Assembly: GCF_008831285.2 (NCBI RefSeq)
Contig: NC_045140.1
Span: 14,156,233 to 14,220,232 of the forward strand
From: Nymphaea colorata
Lineage: Eukaryota; Streptophyta; Magnoliopsida; Nymphaeales; Nymphaeaceae
Direction of reading: 5' to 3'
Length of the DNA: 64,000 nucleotides
Part shown: piece by piece, positions 26,496 through 38,536 of the stretch
Layout of the letters: each line of letters starts with the position of its first letter
How positions within the stretch are numbered: the first letter of the stretch is position 1
Program-made: the position numbers and the translations under genes
The notes under the pieces: generated by a model
The model's input: only the letters and a program-made list of their open reading frames with translations
The model's database searches: none
Told to the model about the DNA's origin: nothing

Positions 26496-27299
26496 CCAAA
26501 ACCTAACAAAAGCTTAGAAGCTGATGTTCCCTTCAAAGCCAAAAATGGTTTCAAGTACACAGCCAACAAAATTTCAGCGAGCTTAAGGCACAACCCCATC
26601 TCCACACTTAAGCAACCCAAGCTAGGGCTTTAAAAACATAACACATGTGTACAGACACTCCAAAATCTGCTACACCACATGATATCATGAACCATACCTC
26701 AATGTAGCATGGCCAAGCCCTTAGCACCAGGCCATGCCAACCTGCTAAGTCGCTAATTTGCTATCAAATGGCCATTCCATCATTGGCCCAATTCAACATC
26801 CGATGTCCACCCCATTACTCCAAGTCTTTGCCAACTGCCTTCATTCTTGGCCTTCTCATAGGTGTTGCGGGTGCTACATTCTCAAGTGCCTCAGTGTATG
26901 TCACTAGAGAACTAGACGAAGCCGAGGCAATGAGTAGACCCTAGAGCTTAGGCATGCCCAGGCTGGACTAAGCGCTCTAAATTAAAAAAAAATGAAAATG
27001 TAAAAGCTAATAAAATGCAACCAAAATATTATTATATACAGTCACATATATAAACATATACATGATTATATATAGTCACAAAAAGACTGACAAAATAATA
27101 CAAAACTAAAGATCGTCAAATAATACAAAATTTATTCATATAAATACACATACAATAACATCAGGTCTCTCTCTCTCTCTCTCTCTCTCGCGCTGGTTGG
27201 TCCACCAAAGCTATTGTGATAGACATCAAAGCTGTTTGCTTGTAATTGTGTCTCACCGAAGGATCTATAATTTAGTGGAAGAGTTGAAAGGGAGAGGAA

Positions 27300-27705
27300 A
27301 CAGACATTGGCCACCGACAAGGCATTGAAAAAGGAAAACCAAGAACCTAAGACAATAAAGCACCTAAACAACCCATGTCACAATGAAAGTGGAAACTAAA
27401 CATGACACTATGCAGGAAACCATTAAAGCAGAAAACAATTGCCCAACTCAACAAAACTAAATAATCAAACTAAATCAAAATCGGATCCTATTGAATACAG
27501 ATCAAACCAATGACCTTAACCGCTAGACATGTGCAGTAGCTAACTAAAGGATCTATTCAACTAACCTGACACTAACGTGATACAAGAGAAACTGAGTATT
27601 ATCCTCGTCTAAAACCATGAAGGACCTGATGACATAAAACCCAAAACCCAAGCAACTTCGACGAATAGAACCTTTCAAAAATTGATTGGTCCTTTTGAAA
27701 AGAGA
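27300..27705. repeat. Dispersed repeat, diverged copy of 56026-56450
   Basis: From AAGGCATTGAAAAAGGAAAAC to CCTTTTGAAAAGAGATA this follows 56026-56450, including CTAACTAAAGGATCTATTCAACTAACC and CGAATAGAACCTTTCAAAAA, with indels. It shows that the repeat family of the 51-59 kb region is also present here. A (CT)n run lies just upstream at about 27164-27190. Confidence 0.8.
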
Positions 27706-27714
27706 TAAGTATAT

Positions 27715-27734
27715 ATGCATATTACACACATTTG

Positions 27735-27776
<42 letters not shown>

Positions 27777-28620
27777 TAGGCATATATAGTGCATACTGCA
27801 TAGTACATATATGTCATATGTATGCATACTATATAGTATATTATACGTGTGTATATGTGTGTACATAATATATTTATGTATGTTATATGTACATATAGCA
27901 TATACATATATAATATATATGTATATATACAATATACTACTTACTTTATATGTATATATAATATATAAAATATTTACATATTCATAAACATATACACATA
28001 TATAGTATATATTACTATATATTATATATACAACTATATACATATAACATTGTATAAATAATATGTGATTATATAACATATGATATGTTATACGTATTAT
28101 GTTATATATAATATATATTATAACATACATGTATATAACATATTTGTTACACGTATAACTTGTTATATGTATTAGATATGTAACATATATAATACATATA
28201 TAATATATATAGTATATATGTAGCGTACATATGACATACTATGTATATATGTTGTATGAAATATCTATAACATATACAAATATGTATTGTGTAATATTAT
28301 TCATATACGTATATACAATATAACATGTATAACATATGTAATATATATGTACTACATATTATATATGTATAATATATAATATACATATATATATTATACA
28401 TACATATATGTATAATACATATGCTATTTATATAATATATTATGTATAATATATTGAGTAACGTGTATATATGTGTATAACATATGATTTTCTATTCGTA
28501 TTATGTATAATATATATACATATTTATATATACGTTATAGTATATACATATTTATATATACGTTATAGTATATATATATATATATATGAGTGTGTGTGTG
28601 TGTGCACATGTGTGTATATA
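27715..28620. repeat. Alternating AT-rich island
   Basis: Nearly pure TATA/TACA/TGTA/CATA words, with (TA)n at about 27742-27770 and 28566-28590 and a short (TG)n at about 28590-28615. No coding content. Confidence 0.85.
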
Positions 28621-29056
28621 AAGAGAGAGTTCAGTTTTCCAAGATTAGCCATGTTTAACATTGTTACTCATGTTAGTGTCTACACAATATAACTATTTCT
28701 TCCATTGACTAGATAATCATTTTTAAATCTCACTAATTCACTGCCATGGGTAAGCTATTGTAATGAAGGTTCGGAAGAAAAGCTAGAACATGTGTTCTCA
28801 CATGTGGTAAAAGGGAAGCATGTTATCTCAATAAAAAACTGAAAAAATGAAATATAATTTCTACTTGTGACAACAAATATTTGACATAGTTACCAAGCAC
28901 CTTAATTGAACAAAACATACGTGGAAAAATAGTGATGTTTTCTAATAATGAATTCATGTGAGATATTATACTAAAAACTTATCTGCTTGACCCTGCAAAT
29001 ATCAGGCAGACTATTTTCATGCTTTCCATCCTCTTAATCATAATATGCTCCTTTAC

Positions 29057-29652
29057 AACAATGCACCTCCTAGAATCATGTCAAACCTAATTGCTGGAAT
29101 GCTTACAATTAGCATGAAGGAAAGAAATCCACCGATGAACAGCACTGCACCTGAAAATCAAGAATTTAAAAATCAAGAATTTATTCCAGAAAAAAATCAC
29201 AAACCGATATGTTTGTTGTGAAAAGCAAGCCAGCAAAGAAAATATCAGTATCAGTACCATATGGAATTCCAATGAAAAAATCATGCATTTCAGATATTTT
29301 TTTCAATTCAGCACCTTCACTAGTAAAAGTTTCCACTTTCCTTTACTGGCTCTGGAGGGTTCTCCGCTGCAGAAGAAAGATACTCCCTTCCCTCTATGGT
29401 GACTTGTTCTGCAACCAAAGATACACATTTCCTAGCTTTCTTTGCTTGTACTTTGACATGCTCAGAGACATCTTCAAAAAGCACCATGGCTTTCTTAGGA
29501 TACAATTCATACGCTTCCTCTGACAAGTCTTTCATTTTCGCAGCCTGCTGTTTGTAAGATTCTATTGTGCTCTTCCATGCTTCTTGTGACTCTTCCGACT
29601 GATTCTCAAGCTCATTCTTCAATTTTTCCACTTTAAAATCCAGATAATGGTC
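29057..29652 (-). pseudogene. FAX-type plastid fatty acid exporter fragment (two exons)
   Basis: Two exons read on the minus strand. The first, 29652-29258, follows a TTGTTCAG acceptor and encodes an amphipathic, Lys/Glu-rich helix (ESQEAWKSTIESYKQQAAKM, then EEAYELYPKKAM) ending in PEPVKE, as in the apolipoprotein-like N-terminal region of FAX2/FAX3 proteins. It ends ...GIPYG at a GT donor (29257-29256). The second, 29150-29057, continues with FIGGFLSFML and PAIRF...ILGG, the first membrane segment of the TMEM14/FAX domain, then a GTAAAG donor. FAX proteins move fatty acids across the plastid inner envelope. After PVKE the frame is off by one (apparent two-base loss). The transit-peptide exon and later helices are missing, so I call it a fragment. 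The family name rests on recalled motifs. Confidence 0.72.
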
Positions 29653-31903
29653 CTGAACAAACAATTGTGATCACAAACTCCAAAAGGTTTGGCAAAACAT
29701 AAAAAGAAATTATATACAACACCAATATGTCATAGCAAAATTAGGTGGACACCATTTAAAATCATGTCATTTCCTTACATATCCTAGCTGAAGCACCTAA
29801 ATATCCTAAAACATCTAGAAAATTTTCCAGTTACACTCGAAATTCCCAAACATATAATATATTCATTTCCCAACTTCACATATCAATCAGTGCTTTCACC
29901 CAATATTGTCGAAACTCAAAAGAGTACATTCCAAGTTGTAAAAGACATTCCTGAGAAACAAAGAGCAATTTTATTTAAGATAATCACTTCTTTGAAGTAA
30001 CTAGTGTTAAAAGACATATTTCTTGGCCTGTGACATGCACACCTCACTCCAACATTCCATAGACGAATAGATGCACTTCCTAATGCAACTCATGTAAAGG
30101 GGTCAAACGCCTTCCTGATTTGTGAAAAAATTATAAAAGGCAATGCCCGTGGCCGACCAAAGTCCAAAGCCGACAGCCGTGCCTACCCCCAAGATCACCT
30201 TGGACCAACCTTAAGACTCTCCTAGGACAAATCAAATACAAAGACACTACCCAGTCGGATAGGAACCTCGACTTCAAAATCCCAATAGGTAAGGAATACA
30301 AGTGAGGTTAACCCAAACCCAAAAGATAATCCTACTACAAAATACTAAGAGATGTGAGGCCAGTACAAGCGTGCACGATACAATGAATAAAACTCTCACA
30401 ACTCACTCAAGCAAACCATCAAACCAAACCTAATCGAACAAACCACACCCACTCGTAGGAGGCTAAGTTGGCACGAGGTCGTGTCCTTAGCGTGGTGCCT
30501 CAGAGGTCCCTCAATGCTCAACAACGACCCAAGGTCGGGCTAAAAGCAAATGCGAAAGCAAAGAACAAAAGCAATGCAACCTCCCACGTGTCTATAGGGT
30601 GAAAAAGAGAGTACCGGCCAAGGCTAGCTTGGCGAAATAATATCCAAGGACCACGAGGTGAGATTCCACACTCGGGTAATGCAGCTACACGGTGGAAGAG
30701 GGCTAGCTGCAGAAGCACAATCCAAGGTATGAAGAGGACGCCGGCGGTTAAAGAAGCCTTCTAGATCGCCCGGTTGTAGGGACTTTTCGCCGGAAGAAGC
30801 CTAGGAGCACCACGGGTACTTGCCGGATGAAGTGGGGATCCGGCTGGAGTAGTCACCGAAGGGATGCCGAAAAAGTGGCAGCGACAGCCGGTGGCGGCCG
30901 GAGATGGCCGGAGGCAGCAGTGACAAGGTCCACCGGTTCCAAGACTCACAAGGATGCGGACCCCACGGTCTTCCTTGAGGGCTAGGGCTGGAACCGACTA
31001 AGTGTGAACCTTGTAGCTTGGGTTGACTTAGGTGGGACCGGGCTAGGTAGGGTCAGCTTGGTCAAGGCTCGGTCTAGGAAGTGGGCTTGGTCAAAGGTAG
31101 GTTAGGTGAAGTTGGTCCTAGGGTTCCAATCTAGGCTCAATCGGGTGAAGGGAAATGGGTCAAATATAGGTTCCTAAAATGTAGGACGGGTAGGTTAAAG
31201 GCTTAGGACGAAATGGAAAGGGGGACTAGGGTGGATCGTGTGAGGGAAATGTGGTTAAGGAATTGGAGAAGATCCCAAGAGAGGATCGAGCTCCAAGACT
31301 CTAGGTTGAGGTGGCGGCACTGTGGAAGCTATCTCCCAAGGAAGTAGGAGAGAGGCTAGGGGCAAATGGTGAGGTGGTGGGGGCGAGTTGACCAAATGTG
31401 ATCCACTTGAGGGATAGTAAGCTGGTTCGGGGTGTGAAAGGGCTAAGGGAGAGGACAAGTGGCGAGGCTAGAGGGTTCTAGGTCCTAAAATGGAGGTCAC
31501 TACCTACGAACTTGGGATTGAATCCCAAAAAGTGGATCGATCCCACCAAATGTATAGCACTTCCTAAGATCTTGGAAGCAAGGGACGAGCTCTCTCTAAA
31601 TGATCTCTCTATTGCACTAGATCTCCGCCACGTGGCGAGGATAAAGGGTGGAGATGGCGAAAAGCCCAAAAGCTAGAATCCACTTACCTCGATTGCACGA
31701 AGGCCCAAATGACTCCGGCGGCTAGGAGTTGGCGCCTAGAGATCCTCCACGAATTCCTTGGCTTTTTCCCCAATTGTGATCTAATCTTTGCACGATTCTT
31801 GGAGCTGCTCGTGTGGAGCCGGAAATAATGCAGCGGTCCCCAAATTTACGTAGACGATCGTTATTAGAAAAAACTCAGATGTAGAGGAGAAGAAGAAGAC
31901 AAT
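29653..31903. other. Non-coding stretch between FAX-like and VIP-like fragments
   Basis: 29653-30460 is AT-rich with nothing recognised. About 30460-31800 is distinctly G-rich on this strand, with many GGCTAGG, AGGGTTC and GGTGGAG words and no open frame showing a protein motif. Its composition differs from both neighbours and suggests a separate inserted or duplicated block. Confidence 0.5.
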
Positions 31904-32335
31904 ATGGCGGAGGATAACGGCGTCCTTTCTTCCAAGATTAAGATCGGAGTGTCCGTCATGGAAAAAAAGGTGAGGCACTTACCCGCTTCTTTTCTCTGCC
32001 TACACTATTTTAATGCCGCTCAATTTTTTTGTAATTTTTTAAACTGGTTGGTTTTTGTAGTTGTATTTACTCAATGTGATGGTTTCTAGTTTGTTCCTTA
32101 CCTATTGCCGATGTGTTGTAGTTCATATGCTGCCGTTTTTCTTTTTTATTTTCTAGTTGTGTCTGATGAATCTGATTTTTTTTAAACCTTGATTGCGATC
32201 TCTATATTTGAATCTTCGATCATTGCATGCCTTCTTATTCAAGACTTTTATCATTTCATCTTTGAGTTAACAAAGGTGCTTTCGGCTCCCATGCGTCAAA
32301 TTTTGGAGAGATTGGAAGCGTTTGGTGAATTTGAG

Positions 32336-34876
32336 GTATGTCAAGATATTTTTTTTTCTACCTTTATTCTTAATTTCTGTCTGACAGCTGCCTTGTAGCG
32401 AGCGAGTGTTCACAAACGGATTCAGTTAATTGAGCAAGCACTGTTTAGAATAATAATTTCAAGAATATGGACATTATCAAAACTTGACACATACTGGCAA
32501 CTTATCGTTGACGTCATCAGCATTGTCGTCATTGTAAATGTTGACGGTCTTGCAGCTGTTTATTCACCTTAATGGAAGTCAGAAAGCTCTACGTGCTATT
32601 TTGACTAAATCATGAGAAAAAGATTTAACTGCCTAAATGAAGTAGAACCTAAGATAGTGGCCAGAAAATGGAACTAAATCTGTGGAAGGTGGTTTTAGAT
32701 AAAATATTGAGAAAGACAGCTGAAGTAAAAAGATATTAAAAAGATGATGGAAGGCAAAAAGGAAAAAGTTAAAATTGTGAGAAACTTTATCATATGTTGA
32801 AGCAGGTTCTTAATGAAATTCTTCATGGTTTAGCTTTTAGGGAACTAATTATGTATTGAAAAATAGTTAAAATTTGTGTCATAAAGAATATTATTTTAAT
32901 AGAAGTTTTAGGAATAGGCAGACACAATTACCAAAAACTCCAGTAGTGAGTTTTGATTTACGTCTGATGACCACCAAATTAGCACCTTAAGTTATTTGTT
33001 AACCATGTGGTATTATTACATAGTCAAGGATTTCTTCATTCTCCAGGATGCTGTTACAATCTGCATGTAGCACGTCTACCTAAAAGCTTCAGTTTTGTTA
33101 CCACCACCATCACTGCTGATGTAGACAGTTGATTTACACATATGATGTCTCCAAAAGTGAAAACTAGCCTATAGATAACGTTTAAGGATTTAAGCTGTTT
33201 TAATAACCATTTTCATGTCTTGACATTTACTAGGGTGTGATATTTGGTCCAGTTTTTGCATTCGAGAGACAGGCTACTAGTAAGACAGTGCACGGAAGTC
33301 AGACACATACTCCTTTATATCTCACATATGATTGTCAGATCCTTGCAAACCGGATTGTATGCTCCACATGGTATTATAGACACTATATTTTCTTACATGC
33401 TGTATGCTATTTTTTTATGAAGTTGGCAAGTTGCCCCTGTTTTGTACACTATGACTTTATGAAGTTATTTTTAGAGCGTGTAGAAGGATTAGTGCATAAA
33501 CTTATAAAACCTGTTTCAAATCAGACATTTGGCTGCTCTTATGTATTTGTTGTTTTCTTCTTTATGGTCTACCAAAATCTTCTTTTCATATTCTATAATT
33601 TCTTGCTATGGTGATTGAACTAGGTTTGGATATTTGAGCTTTTCGACATTTTAATGCTGCTTAATGCGTCTGAAAGTTGTTAAATGGTCATCGAAAATGT
33701 TAAATTCATAGCTTTTTGCAGTCTTCTACCCTGTTTCTTCCATTTTTCTTGACTTATTTTCTCATTTAATTTATGGATACTGTGTAGATATGCCTGTGAG
33801 ATGGTCATGTCCCTATGGCATTTGGCCTGTTCGATGCCATGTTTGCATTACCGACTATGCTGTTTAAGGTTTTTTGATGGATGGACTTGTCTTTTCTGAA
33901 CTTAGATGCAAATTCTTTAATTTCTTCTCTGTTTCTAGAGAAATATGGTCTTATGAAGCGGCCACTATGTCAATAAAAGCCAGCAGTAGCTAACATTCAA
34001 AGAAGAAAACAAAGTGATAAAAAGAATACTAATCATACAAGAAGAGGTGTTAAAATTGAATGGAACAAGTCACTGCAGATGTTTTCTGTCCTTTGTTTTC
34101 CTTTCTCTATTGGATTGGCTGTATTTAGTTGGACTAAGGCTTCTGGGTGCCTTTTCCTTACTGCAATGGATGGATATGTGTCCCTTATTTGTGTTAAAAC
34201 AGTCTCAAAGCAATCCATTTTCAATCTTGGTGCAGTGCCACTAGGTGCTTTGGATCTTCAATTTTATCCACGACTAGAATTTTTGGTTACCAGCTGGATT
34301 CTTGCATAGGGAGAATGTGATTGGATCTGAGAAGGTGGGGGAAGTCCCTTGTTGCGGAAAAGAAGTAGTGCTTACAATAGCGACAAATATAGCGATATTT
34401 TCGAAAATATCGCTATATTAATGAGAAAAATAAAGAAAACGATAAAAACAGGAAAATGTCACGATATATTAAAAAAACGTTAAAAATGAATTTATCGTGA
34501 TTTTAACACGATTTTGTCACAATTTTCCCGACTTTTTCATTTTTTTTTTCATTTTCTGTTTTTATCTTTTCAACCTTTGTTTCATTGTTTTATTTCCTCT
34601 TGTTTTAGGTGTTTGAGATAACCTCCTAAATGCAACACAATACTTATTAGTTTTATATTTCTTGTATTTTTACCTAACATTTTTTGTTTTTTTATGTTTT
34701 TAAAATACTCCAAGATTTTTCCAAAAAAAAAACAACTTTGCCGATAAAAACCCGAGAACGTCTGCTTCCTTATCTTTTGGACTGAGGACCAAGCTTAAGT
34801 TACTTCTCAAGATGAGAGTGCTGTTTTTTTTTACATAAATATATTTTTGACATATGTTCCACTTTCTGTAATGCAG
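32336..34876 (+). other. Large second intron of the VIP/VIH-like fragment
   Basis: This 2.5-kb intron starts GTATGT and ends TGCAG. It contains the 34-bp perfect palindrome at 34386-34419 within AT-rich sequence with repeated CGATATT and TTAAAAA words, and no other recognised gene. Confidence 0.6.
34386..34419. repeat. Perfect 34-bp palindrome
   Basis: The sequence reads the same on both strands around the centre TTCGAA, with arms ATATAGCGATATTTTCG and its complement. There is no spacer. Nearby AACACGATTTTGTCACAATTTTCC continues a CGAT-type motif. Confidence 0.92.
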
Positions 34877-34923
34877 ATAATTACCTTCGGCGGCAAAATG
34901 ATTCTCAAGCAACCAGTGGAAAG

Positions 34924-37530
34924 GTGCATTTTGTGACTTTCTTATTTTATTTAGCGACGTTACAAATGGTGCTTTATGAAAACAATTACAAGCCCATGTT
35001 TGGGAGAAAACAATGCAAACTGCAACACAAACGAGTTTAGTAGCACTACACAGGATGCATGTCTAGCACTTGCGTTGAACAACTTTGATTCGTAAATAAA
35101 TATACAACATGTAGCATGCCGCTGCTGTCCTTCTCTGTTCATAAGTGATAAATGTTGCTTTTCTTCACAGTTCCCACTAGAAATGGTCTAATGATCTCCT
35201 TAACATGGGCAAGCCACTTCGCACTTTTGTTTCACCTGTTCATCTACATTAGCTTGTCTGCTTTCCGTTGGTGGTTTTCCCCCAAGAAGTTTAAAAACTC
35301 TATTAGAAAACTGTGGATAGTAATATACAATCCTCAAAAGGTACATATCTTTTTGCACTGTGTCTTGGCTTTGTTGTTTAAATAGCATAGAATGAGCGTG
35401 TGAGCATTACTAAAAATGTTAGTGTCCCCGAATCAAAATATCAAAATGTCATAACAATCAATTGATGCATATGTTTTTGTGGATGTGCGTATGTGAGATG
35501 AATTGAACAAAATCTGCACCTTGTTTCATAGCATACATGGACATATTTACATATTTTTGTGGATGTGATCACACACGCATGTGCAAAAACAAACACCTTG
35601 TTGCCGAAATTGCTTTTTTGTGGCAATAAATACATAGATACACACACACAAAAAAAGTGCCATATTGTGATGAAAAAGTATGTTCTTGCATGCATGTGTA
35701 AATTATATGGCAATTATCTACATATGTGGGTCCAATTGCATGCTCTGTTATAGACCTGACTCAGAATGGTCTCTCTTATTTCTTTTCCATTTTTATTTTT
35801 TTAGTCTAGGTCCCGGACTACATCTGGGATTTTTTTGTTTTTCTATTTGATGGGGCTGAGTGTCTATATATCTTGCATGGACACCATTTGAGATTGTTGC
35901 TGTATATCCAGTAAGAGGACGGTAGTCATTGGATCTATAACTGAGCAGTACCATTTGCTGCAGAAAAATTGGAAAATTGACATTAATTAGTTAGTAATAC
36001 TGAGGTTAATGGTTATGTTTTATGTGGTTGTTTGTGTTTTCGTTTTCTGGTTTCACACCTTGTCGTGTTTATTTTTCACTTTCATTGTGAAATGGGTTTG
36101 TTTAGGAGCTTTCTTGACTTAGTTGTTTGGTTTTCATTTTTTCAATGTATTTACTCTATTCTTTTGTAAATAAAATCTGATCAAGTTCATGGGTATGTTG
36201 GTTTAGTCGCGTTCTGATATAGTCTTTGAATTGCATTAAGTTTGTAGGTTGCTTGGCTGAATATCTATGATGACAGTATGATGATGTCGCGGTTGACCGT
36301 GAGCCTGATCTCTCGCACTGCAGTCCACCTGCCGAAGAACAGCAGCAAGGCGGAGGGTAGAAAGTTGTAATTAACATCTTGGAATTTGGAAATGCTATCC
36401 ACTTCTTATATACAAGAAGGGCTACATTTACAAAGCCTGTGGGCCGTTGGAAGCCACCACCAAATGTCTCAAGTTGTCCCTCTCCCGATGCCTCTTGCAC
36501 TTCCCCTTGTTAGACCACCACCTTCGTTAATTGCTGCGATGAAGGTGTATGGTTCGATGTGGCCGCTGTTGATGGGGTCGGTGTCTCGAAGTTGATGTCC
36601 GCTAGTGAGGTTCAAGTCATTGTCAATTCCTCGTTGCCGCTGGTGGTTGATGGCACAATGATCTACTTCAATGGTTACTTTCTGCCTCTCCTTGCAGTTC
36701 AGGTATTCCCTTTCCATCCTCTGTGGCTTAATTTCTTTGTCAGCAGCTCTACCATCACTCTCTTAGGTGTGAATCTTGTTATTCTTGATTCGCTAACTTT
36801 CCCACAAGAATTACATGCATGTGAAGACTGTCAAACTTTTACTCACTGTTTGTTTGGATGGAAGGATAGTAATGAATGGATGGAAAGGAAGGAAAAGGAA
36901 AAGAAAGAGAAGGGAAGGGGATGAGAAGGGAAAGGAGAAGAAAGAAAAATGAAGGGGATGAGAAGGGAAAGGAGAAGAAAGGAAAATGAAGGAAAGTCGA
37001 CCATCGATCTTTATCTATTTTTTGGTCAAAGTTAGGTATTGAACTCAACTTTTACGCCCTCAAAATTTCAGAAATAAGGATGACTTGACTCAGTTGAAGC
37101 CAGATTCGTTAGATAGACAGTCTGATTGATACTACTTGTCCATTTTTCCAAATCTAGATGCTCCCAAGTCGAAGTCTTTGGGAGGGTAGATTAGATTCAG
37201 TCCTTCACACGGGCTATACTTCCTGATAGGATTCCAAATGCCTCAATTCCGCACCCGACTCACCTTTGATCTGAGTTGGTTGCCTGCCCAAACGGCTCTG
37301 CGCGTCGGTGCAGCGCCTGCAGCACACCTGCACGCATATCGATGCGGGCAACCTTCAAGCGTCTCTAGGTGACTTAGACCCGTAGAGCAGATTGAACTAT
37401 AAATTATATCTCCTGTGCATTTCTTTCGTATAGTGCACGTACTCTTTCAAGCTTTTGTATTAATTTTGTTATTTCCTTTCTTATTGTGCCATTATGCACT
37501 GAAATTTAAAATTCAGAATGACATGGACAA
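34924..37530. other. Mostly non-coding, with one exon-like segment
   Basis: 35172-35339 is an open segment with a TTCTTCACAG acceptor before it and AAAAG|GTACAT after it. It would encode a hydrophobic stretch followed by SAFRWWFSPKKF and LWIVIYNPQK; I do not recognise the family and it is not the expected next VIP exon. The minus-strand sequence at 36160-36290 is a diverged copy of 55800-55960. 36885-36993 is purine-rich with a 37-bp unit repeated at 36921 and 36958. Confidence 0.45.
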
Positions 37531-38536
37531 GTGGATGTTCAGGGGATTGCTGGTGTTCGAAAGATCAAAGACAACTACAACCCAGCAACATGGATGTTGG
37601 AAGTTACTACTATTTCAATCGAAAGGCAGCTTAACATAGACTTTGCTGAACTTTACAAGGGAGTCATCTCTCTATCGGTGAGTAATATATGCAAACATCT
37701 ACAGATGATTTTCCTGAGGCTCATAGGATGGCAAATAATTTTTTGGATTCTTGCTCTCCTTTGGATAAGTTGCATTAATTGAACTCATTAATCCCCTGCC
37801 TTATAACTTGAGTTTGGGGAGTTCACTCAGCAGCAGCATGAATTCCTTCTTGTCTTTAATGTTAATGGATATCTTTTATCTTTTAGGCATTCAAACACCA
37901 TATGATTTTTTTCAGGCAACAGATGATGGCTTCATACTCCTTCTAAATGGTTGCACTGTTTGACATGCAGGAGAAACAATGAACTAGTTAAACAATTGAG
38001 TACACCATCTCCGGGTTCAAAGGACTTAAGTTTCCAAACCGTATTCCCACAGAATGACTGGGGACAGTTCAAGGCCTGCCTCTGGAAGCAGTATCTGTCA
38101 TACTGGAGAAATCCTTCCTACAACTTGTCTCGTATTGCATTCGTACTTATCACTTCTTTCCTTTTTCAGAAAATGTGCGTAACCTAACCAAATGAATTTA
38201 TGTGGCTTTTTTTTTATCAATGGGCAGAAAATGTATGCATGCACCTACATAAAATGCATGTTGATCTTGAATATACACACCCACAGAAGGATGTATGCAT
38301 GACTGCAGATTAACATGTACTAGGTATCCAGTTAATTGATTTTCTGACCCTGTAACCTTTGCAGCGATACACAGCAGAATCTGTTCACCATACTGGGGTT
38401 GTTGTTCTCCGGAACTATCTTCTTAGCGATTAACAGCTGCATGACAATTCATTCTATGGTAGAAACTGAGCGGATAGTCATGTATCGGGAAAGATTTGCC
38501 GGAATGTACTCTGCACGTGCTTATTCACTGGCACAG
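37531..38536 (+). pseudogene. PDR-type ABCG transporter fragment (three exons), frameshifted
   Basis: Exon A (about 37543-37677) encodes [18 protein letters not shown] and [10 protein letters not shown], the end of the second nucleotide-binding domain of plant PDR/ABCG full-size transporters, plasma-membrane pumps for hormones and toxic compounds. Exon B (37971-38174) encodes [18 protein letters not shown] and [19 protein letters not shown], leading into TMD2. Exon C (38365-38536) encodes DTQQNLFTILG and ETERIVMYRERFAGMYSA. Exons B and C join in phase across GT...AG introns. In exon A one extra G in GGG at about 37659-37661 shifts the frame; with one G fewer the A-B junction would be in phase. 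Residues usually found between FG and W before DTQQN are also missing. Upstream NBD1, TMD1 and the Walker A of NBD2, and the rest of TMD2, are absent. Confidence 0.88.

Larger units (their letters stand above)
31904..34923 (+). pseudogene. 5' part of a VIP/VIH (PPIP5K) inositol pyrophosphate kinase gene
   Basis: Three exons match the extreme N terminus of plant VIP1/VIH kinases, which make inositol pyrophosphates for phosphate and jasmonate signalling. Exon 1 (31904-31969) starts at an ATG in good context and encodes KIKIGVSVMEKK, ending at AAG|GTGAGG. Exon 2 (32276-32335) encodes SAPMRQILERLEAFGEFE, with AAAG| acceptor and |GTATGT donor. Exon 3 (34877-34923) encodes IITFGGKMILKQPVE, with TGCAG| acceptor and AAAG|GTGC donor. 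Exon phases join correctly and match the family's intron positions. Exon 3 has lost the usual Asp after FG. The next exon (WPxCDCLIAFYSSG) and the whole ATP-grasp and phosphatase domains are absent in the following sequence. Probably a truncated gene copy. Confidence 0.8.

Noticed and set aside
35172-35339. Fourth exon of the VIP/VIH kinase
   Set aside because: Joined in the phase set by exon 3 it meets a stop almost at once, and its open frame does not show the expected WPxCDCLIAF motif.
36469-36717. Minus-strand open frame with GGGLTRGSARGIGRG
   Set aside because: No recognised domain or splice borders, and the adjacent sequence (36160-36290) is a dispersed repeat.
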